Shown here one piece after another: positions 55,153 through 62,723 of a DNA stretch of 64,000 bases. Under the pieces are notes generated by a model that searched no databases, was not told where the DNA came from, and saw only the letters and a program-made list of their open reading frames with translations. This DNA is from Fundidesulfovibrio terrae (GTDB taxonomy: Bacteria > Desulfobacterota > Desulfovibrionia > Desulfovibrionales > Desulfovibrionaceae). Where the stretch lies: positions 248,001 through 312,000 of the forward strand of contig NZ_JAKZFS010000002.1 in NCBI RefSeq assembly GCF_022808915.1. The letters are read 5' to 3'. Within the stretch, counting starts at the first letter, position 1. Every line of letters starts with the position of its first letter. The position numbers and the translations under genes were made by a program.

Positions 55153-55533
55153 TCAGGCGATGAGGCACTTCTTCTTGTTGGCGTCCTGGATCTTGTACAG
55201 CAGTTCGTCCAGTTCCACGGGCTTCATGAGGTAGTCGAAGGCCCCAAGCTCCATGCCGCGCATGGCCACCTCAACGTTGGCGTGGGCGGTGAGCATGAGC
55301 ACCTCCAGGTCGGGCTTGAGCGCCTTGATCTTCTGGAGCGCTTCGATGCCGTCCATGCCGGGCATCTTCACGTCCAGCACCACCACGTCGAGCTCCTGGG
55401 CGGCCACCACGTCCAGGGCCTCCTGGCCGGAGTGGGCCAGATGGACCTCAAGCCCCCGGCGCGCCAGGCGCTTGCCCAGGGTGTCGATGAATTCGGCCTC
55501 GTCGTCCACCAAGAGAACGGTGCAGGTGCTCAC
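55153..55533 (-). CDS. Single-domain response regulator
   Basis: This 126-aa receiver has acidic residues VDDE (9-12), phosphoacceptor Asp54 in VVVLDVKMPGMDG, Thr in VLMLTAHANV and Lys in DYLMKPVELDEL. There is no output domain. It starts with GTG at 55533 behind AAGGGGGAA. It is the first gene of a two-gene unit with the PEP synthase-like protein, which it may control by direct contact. Confidence 0.93.
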   Translation of the reverse strand: MSTCTVLLVDDEAEFIDTLGKRLARRGLEVHLAHSGQEALDVVAAQELDVVVLDVKMPGMDGIEALQKIKALKPDLEVLMLTAHANVEVAMRGMELGAFDYLMKPVELDELLYKIQDANKKKCLIA

Positions 55534-55694
55534 GGCATTCCCCCTTCAGCTTTTGCAGGATACAAAATGGCTTTTTCACCGGGGAAATGCAAGGCGCTTG
55601 GCGGTGTGCGCTCCCGGACGGGATCGGCGGCCCAGCCCGGGCCCGGCGCGGCGCTCTGGCCTTTTGGGCAGGGCGGGGCTATGACCTCCGGGCC

Positions 55695-57185
55695 ATGAGT
55701 CTTGAAATCATTCTCGAGAACGTCCGGGTGAGCCGGGGCGGACGCCCCATCCTGGACGGGGTGTCCTGGCGGCTGCCTGCAGGCGGCCGGGTGGCCCTGG
55801 CCGGTTCCAATGGCGCGGGCAAGTCCACGCTTTTGCGCCTGGCGCGCGGCGAAATCTGGCCCGACCAGCTTCCCGGAGGCGGCTTCGCCGGGCAGCGCGT
55901 CTACATCGTGGACGGCCGCGAGACCGCAAGCCCCATCGAGGCCCGCCCGCGCATAGGGCTGGCGGGATCGGACATGCGAGATCTCTACCGCCGACGGGGC
56001 TGGAACGTGTCCGGCTGGCTGGTAGTGGTCTCGGGGCTCACCGACACTCCCCTGCCCTCGGGAACAGTGGGCGAGCCCGAGCGCCGCGTCGCCCTGGAGG
56101 CGCTCGAAACGTTGGGGCTTGGCCAGCTTGCCTACAAGCCGTACCTGGAGATGTCCCAGGGGCAGGCCCAGGCCGTGCTCCTGGCCCGTGCCATGGTGCG
56201 TAAGCCCGAATGGCTCTTCCTGGACGAGGCCGTGGACGGCCTGGACGCCCTCTCGCGCAAGCTGCTGGGATCGGTGCTCACGCGCCTGGCCGAGCGCGGC
56301 GTGGGCCTGTGCGCCACCACCCACCATCCGTCCAGCCTGCCCGACCTTGGTTTCGAGGCCCTGGTGCTGGAGAACGGCCGCGCCGTGATGCAGGGCTCCC
56401 TCAAAGAGGCCGCCAGGCGTCTGGCCCCCACGAGACGCACTCGCGCGGCCGCGCAGGAGCCCTCGGTGGCGCAGTCTTCAGGACCGCCGCTCATCGAGGT
56501 GCGCGGGGCCACCGTCACCCTGTCCGGCCGCGACGTGCTGGCACGCCTCGACTGGTCGCTCGCGCCCGGCGAACACTGGGTGGTGGCCGGGCGCAACGGC
56601 GCGGGCAAATCGAGTTTCGTCAAGCTCCTGGCCGGGGACCTGCACCCCGCGAGCGGGGCCATCACCCGCTTCGGCCTGCCCGAACCGGCCAGCCTCTGGG
56701 ACCTGCGCGCCCGCATGGGCCTGGTCTCCTGGGAATGGCAGGCCGAGCATCCAGCCGGGTTCACGGTTCGCGACGTCCTGGTGTCGGGATTCTTCGGTAG
56801 CTTCGGCCTCTACGAGGAGCCCTCGTCCGAGATGCTGGCCACGGCCGCGTCCTGGCTGGACAAGCTTTCGCTCACCCCCCTGGCCGACCGGGAGATGACC
56901 ACCCTGTCCCAGGGGCAGGCCAGGAAGACCATGATCGGGCGCGCCCTGGCCTTCGATCCGCAGGTGCTTTTGTTCGACGAGCCCCTGGGAGGGCTCGACC
57001 CTTCGGCCAGGGCCGAAATCCTGGTGCTCCTGGACGACCTGGCCGCCCAGGGCAAGCAGCTGGTGATGGTCACGCACAACCCGGCGGAGATTCCCGCCTG
57101 CGTGAACCGGGCCCTGGTGCTGGAAGCCGGGCGTGCCGTGGCCTGCGGAGCGGTGGAAGAGGCGCTGGCCGCGTACAATCCGTAG
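55695..57185 (+). CDS. Double ABC ATPase, ModF-like
   Basis: The 496-aa protein contains two ABC ATPase domains. Domain 1 has Walker A GSNGAGKS (about residue 38) and signature MSQGQAQ; domain 2 has Walker A GRNGAGKS (about 302) and signature LSQGQARK with Walker B VLLFDEPLGGLDP. Glutamine in place of the second Gly of LSGGQ is seen in both signatures. The architecture and the text resemble ModF-type molybdate-associated ATPases, but no permease or binding protein is adjacent. It could be a soluble, non-transport ABC protein. No strong ribosome site before the ATG at 55695; it is divergent from the response regulator gene. Confidence 0.87.
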   Translation: MSLEIILENVRVSRGGRPILDGVSWRLPAGGRVALAGSNGAGKSTLLRLARGEIWPDQLPGGGFAGQRVYIVDGRETASPIEARPRIGLAGSDMRDLYRRRGWNVSGWLVVVSGLTDTPLPSGTVGEPERRVALEALETLGLGQLAYKPYLEMSQGQAQAVLLARAMVRKPEWLFLDEAVDGLDALSRKLLGSVLTRLAERGVGLCATTHHPSSLPDLGFEALVLENGRAVMQGSLKEAARRLAPTRRTRAAAQEPSVAQSSGPPLIEVRGATVTLSGRDVLARLDWSLAPGEHWVVAGRNGAGKSSFVKLLAGDLHPASGAITRFGLPEPASLWDLRARMGLVSWEWQAEHPAGFTVRDVLVSGFFGSFGLYEEPSSEMLATAASWLDKLSLTPLADREMTTLSQGQARKTMIGRALAFDPQVLLFDEPLGGLDPSARAEILVLLDDLAAQGKQLVMVTHNPAEIPACVNRALVLEAGRAVACGAVEEALAAYNP

Positions 57186-57208
57186 GAGGATGGGAGAGAG
57201 GCAGGGGA

Positions 57209-57250
57209 GATGCCTCCGGCGGCCAAAGGGCCAACGCCCTTTGGCATCCC
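57209..57250. repeat. Dispersed hairpin repeat, copy C
   Basis: After GATGCCTCCGGCGG the stem CCAAAGGGC (57223-57231) / GCCCTTTGG (57236-57244) lies 38 bases beyond the ABC ATPase stop. It shares its core with copies near 8948, 16770 and 59881 and likely terminates transcription. Confidence 0.7.
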
Positions 57251-57266
57251 GTATAAATTGATCGGC

Positions 57267-57400
57267 GCGGGGCCCCCCCGCCCCCATGACGGCCGGGCCC
57301 CCCCCGGGGGGGGGGGCGAACCCGGGGGGCCACCCGGTAAATTTGGGGGGGCGCGGCCCCCCCGGGGTCGTGGCGGGGGGCCCCCGCGCCTGTTGGGGGC
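57267..57400. other. Homopolymer-rich G/C stretch, probably poorly resolved sequence
   Basis: This region consists largely of runs of C and G (up to about ten) with few other bases. It looks unlike coding or regulatory DNA elsewhere in the window. It directly follows repeat copy C and ends at the methyltransferase stop codon. An assembly or base-calling artefact over a strong GC hairpin is the simplest explanation, but a genuine low-complexity tract is possible. Confidence 0.55.
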
Positions 57401-57402
57401 GT

Positions 57403-58167
57403 CTAGACGGTGGCGGTCAAGGTCAGCGTGTCCACGGTGAAGCTTCCGTCCTCCTCGATCTCGAAATGCCGGGCCACCTCCCCGGCCATCCGCTCCTGGA
57501 GCGAGCAGATCGCCCGCACGGAAAGCTCCGGAGTGGCCATGCGCCGGACCCAGGAGGAGAATTCCAGGCGCAGGCGCCGCCGGATGACCGCGCCGGGCGT
57601 GAACCCCGCCTCCCGGGCTGCCCGCAGCCACTCGTCGACCGAGTAATCGCGCACGTGGGACGGATCGCGCAGGAGCTCCACAGCCTGCAGATACGTGTCC
57701 GCCACGGCCGGGCCGGGCGAGACCGTATCCATGAACACGGCGAGCCCGCCGCTTTTGAGAACCCGTCGCGCCTGCCTGAGGCAGGCCGGAAGATCGCCCC
57801 AGTGGTGGGCGCTGTAGCGGCTGACCACCACGTCGAAGGAGCCGTCGGCGAACGGCAGGCGTTGCGCCGAGCCGCGTTCGGTTGCGATGTTGTCCAGGCC
57901 GCGCTTGCGGGCCTCGGCCGCCACCGTGCGCAGCATGTCCTCCGACAGGTCGAAGGCCACCACCCGGCCCACATGGGGCGCGAGGCGGTAGCTCACATGG
58001 CCGCCGCCGCAGCCCAGGTCCAGCACCAGGGCCTGCGGGCGCTCCCCCACAAGTTCCTCCAGGTGGTCCAGGTCTTCGCCCCCGGCGTGGACGGTGCTCG
58101 CCACATAGGCTCCCGCGCGGGCGCCGAATTGTTCGCGGACAACGGTTTCATGGGCTTTGTCGGTCAT
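57403..58167 (-). CDS. SAM-dependent class I methyltransferase (UbiE/Methyltransf_11 type)
   Basis: The 254-aa enzyme has motif I VLDLGCGGGHVSYRLAPHVGRVVAFDLS near residues 70-97, motif II around FDVVVSRYSAHHW and motif III RRVLKSGGLAVFMD. AAGGAGG lies 8 bases before the ATG at 58167. It has the features of small-molecule C- or O-methyltransferases, substrate unknown. It is divergent from an MmyB-like regulator across a 94-base promoter region, so control by that regulator is likely. Its 3-prime end abuts the homopolymer tract, though the C-terminus looks intact. Confidence 0.9.
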   Translation of the reverse strand: MTDKAHETVVREQFGARAGAYVASTVHAGGEDLDHLEELVGERPQALVLDLGCGGGHVSYRLAPHVGRVVAFDLSEDMLRTVAAEARKRGLDNIATERGSAQRLPFADGSFDVVVSRYSAHHWGDLPACLRQARRVLKSGGLAVFMDTVSPGPAVADTYLQAVELLRDPSHVRDYSVDEWLRAAREAGFTPGAVIRRRLRLEFSSWVRRMATPELSVRAICSLQERMAGEVARHFEIEEDGSFTVDTLTLTATV

Positions 58168-58215
58168 GGTCGATGCCTCCTTTCCGGCAGTCTTGAGGCT
58201 GACCGTACGAGCCTG

Positions 58216-58246
58216 TTTACACTGGTACAAGTTTCTGATTTATCCT
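58216..58246. promoter_or_regulatory. Divergent promoter with candidate operator
   Basis: Between the methyltransferase and regulator genes, TTTACA (58216-58221) and TATCCT (58241-58246) could be a weak -35/-10 pair on the plus strand, although 19 bases apart. The near-palindrome ACTGGTACAAGT (58221-58232, five of six pairs matched) lies between them and would block both directions. This is a plausible binding site for the helix-turn-helix regulator. Confidence 0.4.
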
Positions 58247-58261
58247 AGTATCAACACTGCC

Positions 58262-59092
58262 ATGCACGCATCAGCGCCAATGCAACGCCACGCCCTGGGA
58301 CAGTTCGTCCGTGCCCATCGGGAACGCCTGTCCCCGGCGGCGGCGGGGCTCCCGGTCGGCCAGCGCCGCCGCACTCCGGGCCTCCGTCGCGAGGAGGTCG
58401 CCCAGCTGTGCGGCGTGAGCACCACGTGGTACACCTGGATCGAGCAGGGCCGCGACGTCTCCATTTCCCCGCAGGCGCTGGGGCGGCTGGCCATGGCGTT
58501 CGGGCTGTCGCGGGCCGAGCGGGCCTATCTGTTCGAGATGGCCGGGAAGCGCGATCCCGAGGGCGGCGAGATCCCTGGGCCGGCCGCCCTGCCGCACGCC
58601 CTCTTCGGGGTTGTCGCGGCCATCGCCGCCCCGGCCTACCTGCTGGACGCAACCTGGACCGTGCGCGCGTGGAATCCCCCGGCATCCCGGCTCTTCGCCG
58701 GGTGGCTGGACCGCGACGCCGACAGGAACCTCCTGCGGTACATCTTCCTGGACCCGGCCGCCCGATCGCTCATCAACGGTTGGCAGGAGCGGGCCCGCCG
58801 GGTGGTGGCGGAACTCCGGGCAGACTACGGGACGAAATCGAACGATCCGGACATGCGGGGCCTCATCGAGGACCTGGGCAGCCGCAGCGCCTTGTTCGCC
58901 CGGCTCTGGGAAGAACAGGCCGTACTCGGCCGCGAGGGCGGGGAACGGACCTTCAATCATCCCGGGGACGGCTTCCTGCGCTACTCGCAAAGTACCTTCA
59001 TCCTGGCGGCCCGGCCGGACCTGAAACTGGTGGTTTTGACGAAGGCGGGGGAAAGCGCCGCAGCCGATCCATCATTGGGAGAACCTTCATGA
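58262..59092 (+). CDS. XRE-family regulator with MmyB-like ligand domain
   Basis: The 276-aa protein has an N-terminal helix-turn-helix with the typical lead GLPVGQRRRTPGLRREEVAQLCGVSTTWYTWIEQGRDVSISPQAL. The C-terminal part is a PAS-like MmyB domain (APAYLLDATWTVRAWNPPASRLF ... RTFNHPGDGFLRYSQSTFI). Regulators of this type often control a divergent oxidoreductase or methyltransferase gene and may bind fatty-acid-like ligands. ATG at 58262 lacks a ribosome-binding site (58280 is an alternative). Its stop overlaps the cysQ start as ATGA, which couples a transcription factor to a phosphatase gene. Confidence 0.87.
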   Translation: MHASAPMQRHALGQFVRAHRERLSPAAAGLPVGQRRRTPGLRREEVAQLCGVSTTWYTWIEQGRDVSISPQALGRLAMAFGLSRAERAYLFEMAGKRDPEGGEIPGPAALPHALFGVVAAIAAPAYLLDATWTVRAWNPPASRLFAGWLDRDADRNLLRYIFLDPAARSLINGWQERARRVVAELRADYGTKSNDPDMRGLIEDLGSRSALFARLWEEQAVLGREGGERTFNHPGDGFLRYSQSTFILAARPDLKLVVLTKAGESAAADPSLGEPS

Positions 59093-59853
59093 CCACACTC
59101 GATTACGACTCCATCTGCGCAGTGGCCCGCCTGGCCGGGCAGGCCATCATGCAGGTCTATTCCACGGACTTCGACGTGGAGTGCAAGGAGGACAACTCCC
59201 CCATCACCAGGGCGGACAAAGCCTCCAACGAAATCATCACCCAGTCTCTCGCGGCCCTCAACCCGGACATCCCCGTGGTTTCGGAGGAGTCGCCCAAGGC
59301 CGCCTACGCCGAGCGTCTGAAGTGGAAGCGCTTCTGGCTGGTGGACCCGTTGGACGGCACCAAGGAGTTCGTGAAGCGAAACGGCGAGTTCGCCGTGTGC
59401 ATCGGGCTGGTGGTGGACCGCAGGCCGGTGTTCGGCGCGCTCTACGTGCCCGTGAAGGACGTGCTGTACGCGGGCGGCCCCGGCCTTGGCAGCGTGAAAT
59501 ACGAAAGCGGCGAGCGGCAGGCTATCCATGCGCGCGGCCCGGAACCCGGCGAGCCGGTCGTGGTGGTGGGAAGCCGCTCCCACCCGGACGAGCGTCTGGC
59601 CGCCTACCTGGAGCGTTTCCCCGAACACCGCATGGTGGCGGCGGGGTCGGCCCTGAAGTTCGGGCTGCTGGCCGAGGGCGCGGCCCATGTCTACCCGCGT
59701 TTCAACCGCACCTGGGAGTGGGACACGGCAGCGGGGCACGCGATCATACTGGGCGCCGGGGGCAGCTTCAGCGCCATGGATGGCGGGGATTTTCTCTATA
59801 ACAAGGAAGAGTTGCTGAACGGCGGGTTCGAGGCCCGGGGCTGGAGGAAGTGA
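59089..59853 (+). CDS. cysQ: 3'(2'),5'-bisphosphate nucleotidase CysQ
   Basis: This 254-aa lithium-sensitive phosphatase hydrolyses 3'-phosphoadenosine 5'-phosphate to AMP. Metal-binding motifs of the inositol monophosphatase superfamily are present: EE (about 67-68) in VVSEESPK, DPLDGT at residues 86-91, and the C-terminal WEWDTAAGHAI. GGGAG lies about 7 bases before the ATG, which overlaps the regulator gene by 4 bases. A sulfate reducer activates sulfate through APS rather than PAPS, so a role in PAP removal from sulfo- or phosphopantetheinyl transfer is more likely than one in respiration. Confidence 0.92.
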   Translation: MTTLDYDSICAVARLAGQAIMQVYSTDFDVECKEDNSPITRADKASNEIITQSLAALNPDIPVVSEESPKAAYAERLKWKRFWLVDPLDGTKEFVKRNGEFAVCIGLVVDRRPVFGALYVPVKDVLYAGGPGLGSVKYESGERQAIHARGPEPGEPVVVVGSRSHPDERLAAYLERFPEHRMVAAGSALKFGLLAEGAAHVYPRFNRTWEWDTAAGHAIILGAGGSFSAMDGGDFLYNKEELLNGGFEARGWRK

Positions 59854-59880
59854 TAGCCGGCTGGTGATTGTCTCGGGAGA

Positions 59881-59970
59881 AGCCTCCGGCGGCCAAAGGG
59901 CTGCCGCCCTCTGGACTCCTCGGCAGCTTCGCGGGATTCACCGTCTGGCCGGTGAATCCCGCGAAATTGT
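59881..59970. repeat. Dispersed hairpin repeat, copy D, bidirectional terminator
   Basis: The core GCCTCCGGCGGCCAAAGGG is followed by a second stem, TTCGCGGGATTCACC (59928-59942) / GGTGAATCCCGCGAA (59951-59965), then a TTGTTTT tract. It ends the cysQ transcript and faces the convergent agmatine deiminase gene ending at 59979. It has the same two-part layout as the 8948 copy (core, then a hairpin starting AGCTTCGCGGG). Confidence 0.75.
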
Positions 59971-59978
59971 TTTGAAAA

Positions 59979-61049
59979 TCAGTCCGCGTCGGCCTTGGCC
60001 GTGGCTGGCTGCTCGTGGGTCAGGCAGTGCAGCGTGCCGAATCCCCACACCAGATCAACCGCGTGTATCCCCACCACGTCGCGGTCCGGGAAGCACTCGG
60101 CCAGTATCCCCAGCGCCTTGCGGTCGTTCACGTCATTGAACGTGGGCACCAGCACCGTGCCGTTGGCGATGTAAAAATTCGCGTAGCTGGCCGGGACCCG
60201 CACCCCCTCGAAGTACAGCGGCTCCGGCATGGGCAGGCTTATTACCTGAAGCTTGCCGCCGCCGGGCAAACGCACGCCCTCCAGCCTCTCGCGGTTCTCC
60301 TGCAGGGGGCGGTAGTTGGCGTCGGAGGGGTCGTTCTCCTTGCAGAGCACCACTGTATCGGCCGAGACGAAGCGGCACAGGTCGTCCACATGGCCGTGGG
60401 TGTCGTCCCCGGCGATGCCCTGGCCCAGCCAGATCACCTGTTCAATGCCAAGATACTCCCGGAACACGGCCTCGTAATCCCTGGCGGTCATGCCGGGGTT
60501 TCGCACCTGGGTCAGGGGGTCCAGGAAGCACTCTTCTGTGGTGAGCAGGACGCCTTGGCCATTGCAGTCGATGCCGCCGCCCTCCAGCACCACCTTGCGT
60601 GAGCCGTGCATGGCGGCGGTCACGGGCATCTTGAGGGCGTGGCCCACGGCCTCGGATGCTTCGGCGTCCAGCAGGTGGTTGGAATACTTGGCCCAGCCGG
60701 TAAAGCCGAAGCTCACGGCGCGGGCGCGGGGCGACTCCTCCCGCACGGTGAAGGCCGGGAGCATGTCGCGGCACCAGCCCCGGTCGGTGGGGATGTGGTA
60801 GAAGCGCACCCGTGACGGGTCCACGCCCGCCTTGGCGAGCACGCGCCGGGCCTTGGCCTCCCAGGCCGCGTCGTCCACGAGGATGCGCACCTTTTCATAC
60901 GGCGCGAGCTTGCGCACGATCTCGCCGAACACCCAGCCGATGGGATGGAACTTGCCCGGCCAGTCCGCGGGATTCTTGGGCCAGGCGAGCCAGGTGGCGG
61001 CGTGGAGTTCCCACTCAGCGGGCAGGCGATAGGCCGCAGCATCACTCAT
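59979..61049 (-). CDS. aguA: Agmatine deiminase
   Basis: The 356-aa guanidino-modifying enzyme converts agmatine to N-carbamoylputrescine and ammonia. Motifs seen are TWLAWPKNPADWPG near the start, DRGWCRDMLPAF, LEGGGIDCNGQG, GDDTHGHVDD and the C-terminal catalytic Cys in GTLHCLTHEQP. It overlaps the next gene on the same strand (aguB, whose product acts on its product) by 8 bases, forming a two-gene polyamine (putrescine) pathway. Length is normal. Confidence 0.93.
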   Translation of the reverse strand: MSDAAAYRLPAEWELHAATWLAWPKNPADWPGKFHPIGWVFGEIVRKLAPYEKVRILVDDAAWEAKARRVLAKAGVDPSRVRFYHIPTDRGWCRDMLPAFTVREESPRARAVSFGFTGWAKYSNHLLDAEASEAVGHALKMPVTAAMHGSRKVVLEGGGIDCNGQGVLLTTEECFLDPLTQVRNPGMTARDYEAVFREYLGIEQVIWLGQGIAGDDTHGHVDDLCRFVSADTVVLCKENDPSDANYRPLQENRERLEGVRLPGGGKLQVISLPMPEPLYFEGVRVPASYANFYIANGTVLVPTFNDVNDRKALGILAECFPDRDVVGIHAVDLVWGFGTLHCLTHEQPATAKADAD

Positions 61050-61935
61050 CGATGAACCTCTTCTCCAGCGGCCCGTAGGCGTCGATCCTGCGGTCGCGCA
61101 GGAAGGGCCAGTGGGTGCGGGTGGTGTCCACCAGCTTGGGGTCCACCTCGGCCAGGACGATCTCCTCCTGGTTGGTGGAGGCCTGGGCGATGATTTTGCC
61201 CATGGGCCCGCAGATGAAGCTCGTTCCCCAGAATTCCAGGCCGTCGCCGCCGGTCTCGGGGATCTCGTGCCCCACGCGGTTCACGGCGGCCACGTAGCAG
61301 CCGTTGGCGATGGCGTGGGCGCGCTGGATGGTCATCCAGGCGTCGCGCTGCTCGTCGCCGTACTGGGCCTTTTCTGAGGGGTGCCAGCCAATGGCCGTGG
61401 GGTAGAACAGGATGTTGGAGCCGCGAAGCGCGGTGAGGCGCGCGGCCTCGGGATACCACTGGTCCCAGCAGATGAGGGTGCCGACCGGCCCCACGGCGGT
61501 GTCGAAGCGCTTGAAGCCCAGGTCGCCGGGGGCGAAGTAGAACTTCTCGTAGAAGAGCGGGTCGTCGGGGATGTGCATCTTGCGGTAGACGCCGAGCACC
61601 TCGCCGTCCGGGCCGATGACCGCCAGCGAGTTGTGGTAGAGACCGGCCGCGCGGCGCTCGAACAAGGGCGCGATGATGGTGGCGGAGGCTCCCTTGGCGG
61701 CCTTGCCCAGCTCGGCGGTGGTGGGGCCGGGGATGGGCTCGGCCAGGGAGAAGTGGGCGTGGTCCTCGGTCTGGCAGAAATAGGGCGTGGCGAAGAGCTC
61801 GGGCAGGCACAGGAGCTTGGCCCCCTGCTTTTCGGCCTGGATGCAGAGTTCGGCCGCCTTTTCGATGGAGCGGCCGGGCGTGTCGGCCGGGGCCATCTGG
61901 ATGAGCGCCACGGTGAAGGGCTTGTGATGGGGCAT
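61042..61935 (-). CDS. aguB: N-carbamoylputrescine amidase
   Basis: The 297-aa nitrilase-superfamily enzyme hydrolyses N-carbamoylputrescine to putrescine, CO2 and ammonia. The catalytic triad positions are visible: Glu in LLCLPELFATPYF, Lys in VYRKMHIPDDP and Cys in GTLICWDQWYPEAARL. The ATG at 61935 is preferred because GAGG lies 7 bases upstream; one five codons earlier has none. It is the upstream gene of the aguB-aguA pair on the minus strand. Confidence 0.93.
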   Translation of the reverse strand: MPHHKPFTVALIQMAPADTPGRSIEKAAELCIQAEKQGAKLLCLPELFATPYFCQTEDHAHFSLAEPIPGPTTAELGKAAKGASATIIAPLFERRAAGLYHNSLAVIGPDGEVLGVYRKMHIPDDPLFYEKFYFAPGDLGFKRFDTAVGPVGTLICWDQWYPEAARLTALRGSNILFYPTAIGWHPSEKAQYGDEQRDAWMTIQRAHAIANGCYVAAVNRVGHEIPETGGDGLEFWGTSFICGPMGKIIAQASTNQEEIVLAEVDPKLVDTTRTHWPFLRDRRIDAYGPLEKRFIDE

Positions 61936-61988
61936 GGGAATACCTCGCATGGTTCGTGAGACTTTGCGTGTAGCGCGCCGGGCCGGTC

Positions 61989-62615
61989 TTAGGCAAGGCC
62001 GAGGCGAACAATGCCGCCCCAGGCGAGGCGGGCGGCCAGCAGGATGAGCACCACGCCGAGCACCCGCATGGTGCGCACGTAGCCCGTGCCGGAGAGAAAG
62101 CTCGAGCAGCGCGCCGAGATCCAGGCCACGGCGGCGAACGCGCCGATGAGGCAGACGTAGAATCCGGCCAGGAATCCCGCCCCGGCCGCCACGGACGAGC
62201 CAAACGCCTCAAGCACAGTGGGCGCGCCCACCGTGCCCCAGAATATCCACACGTTGGGATTGAGCAGGTTGGTGGCCACGCCCTTGCGCCAGGAGCGTGC
62301 GGGCGTGGGCGAGGCCATGATCTCGAGGGGCTTCGTCTTGAAGGAGGCCAGCCCGAAACGGAAGACCACCACGCTTCCGGCCAGGGACAGCGCGCCCATG
62401 AGCCACGCCTGTCCGGACAGGGCCGTAAGCACCAGCATGCACAGGCTCATGACCGGCAGGTCGGTGAACAGGGGGGCCATGCCCACGCGCGCGCCCTCGC
62501 GGGGGCCGTGGGTGAGGGTCTGCACGCAGACCAGGGCCAGGAGCGGCCCCGGTGAGAGCGCGCCGGTCAGCCCCAGGGCCGCGCCGGTGGCGAGATAGGT
62601 CAAGGCGTCGTGCAT
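61989..62615 (-). CDS. LysE/RhtB-family exporter
   Basis: The 208-aa membrane protein has about six hydrophobic helices and the LysE-type features GLTGALSPGPLLALV at residues 15-29, and NLLNPNVWIFW near residue 117. This family exports amino acids, homoserine or metabolites. It lies 53 bases upstream of aguB, on the same strand, so a shared transcript and possible polyamine-related export are conceivable. GGGAAG precedes the ATG. Confidence 0.88.
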   Translation of the reverse strand: MHDALTYLATGAALGLTGALSPGPLLALVCVQTLTHGPREGARVGMAPLFTDLPVMSLCMLVLTALSGQAWLMGALSLAGSVVVFRFGLASFKTKPLEIMASPTPARSWRKGVATNLLNPNVWIFWGTVGAPTVLEAFGSSVAAGAGFLAGFYVCLIGAFAAVAWISARCSSFLSGTGYVRTMRVLGVVLILLAARLAWGGIVRLGLA

Positions 62616-62723
62616 ATTGGTTTCTTCCCGGACAAGGAGGTGCTAGAAAACCTAGTCACGGATACTTGTCAAGGCAGAGAGCCGCCGCAGATGTGGTCCT
62701 GGCGGTGAAAAGGGGGATTGCCC

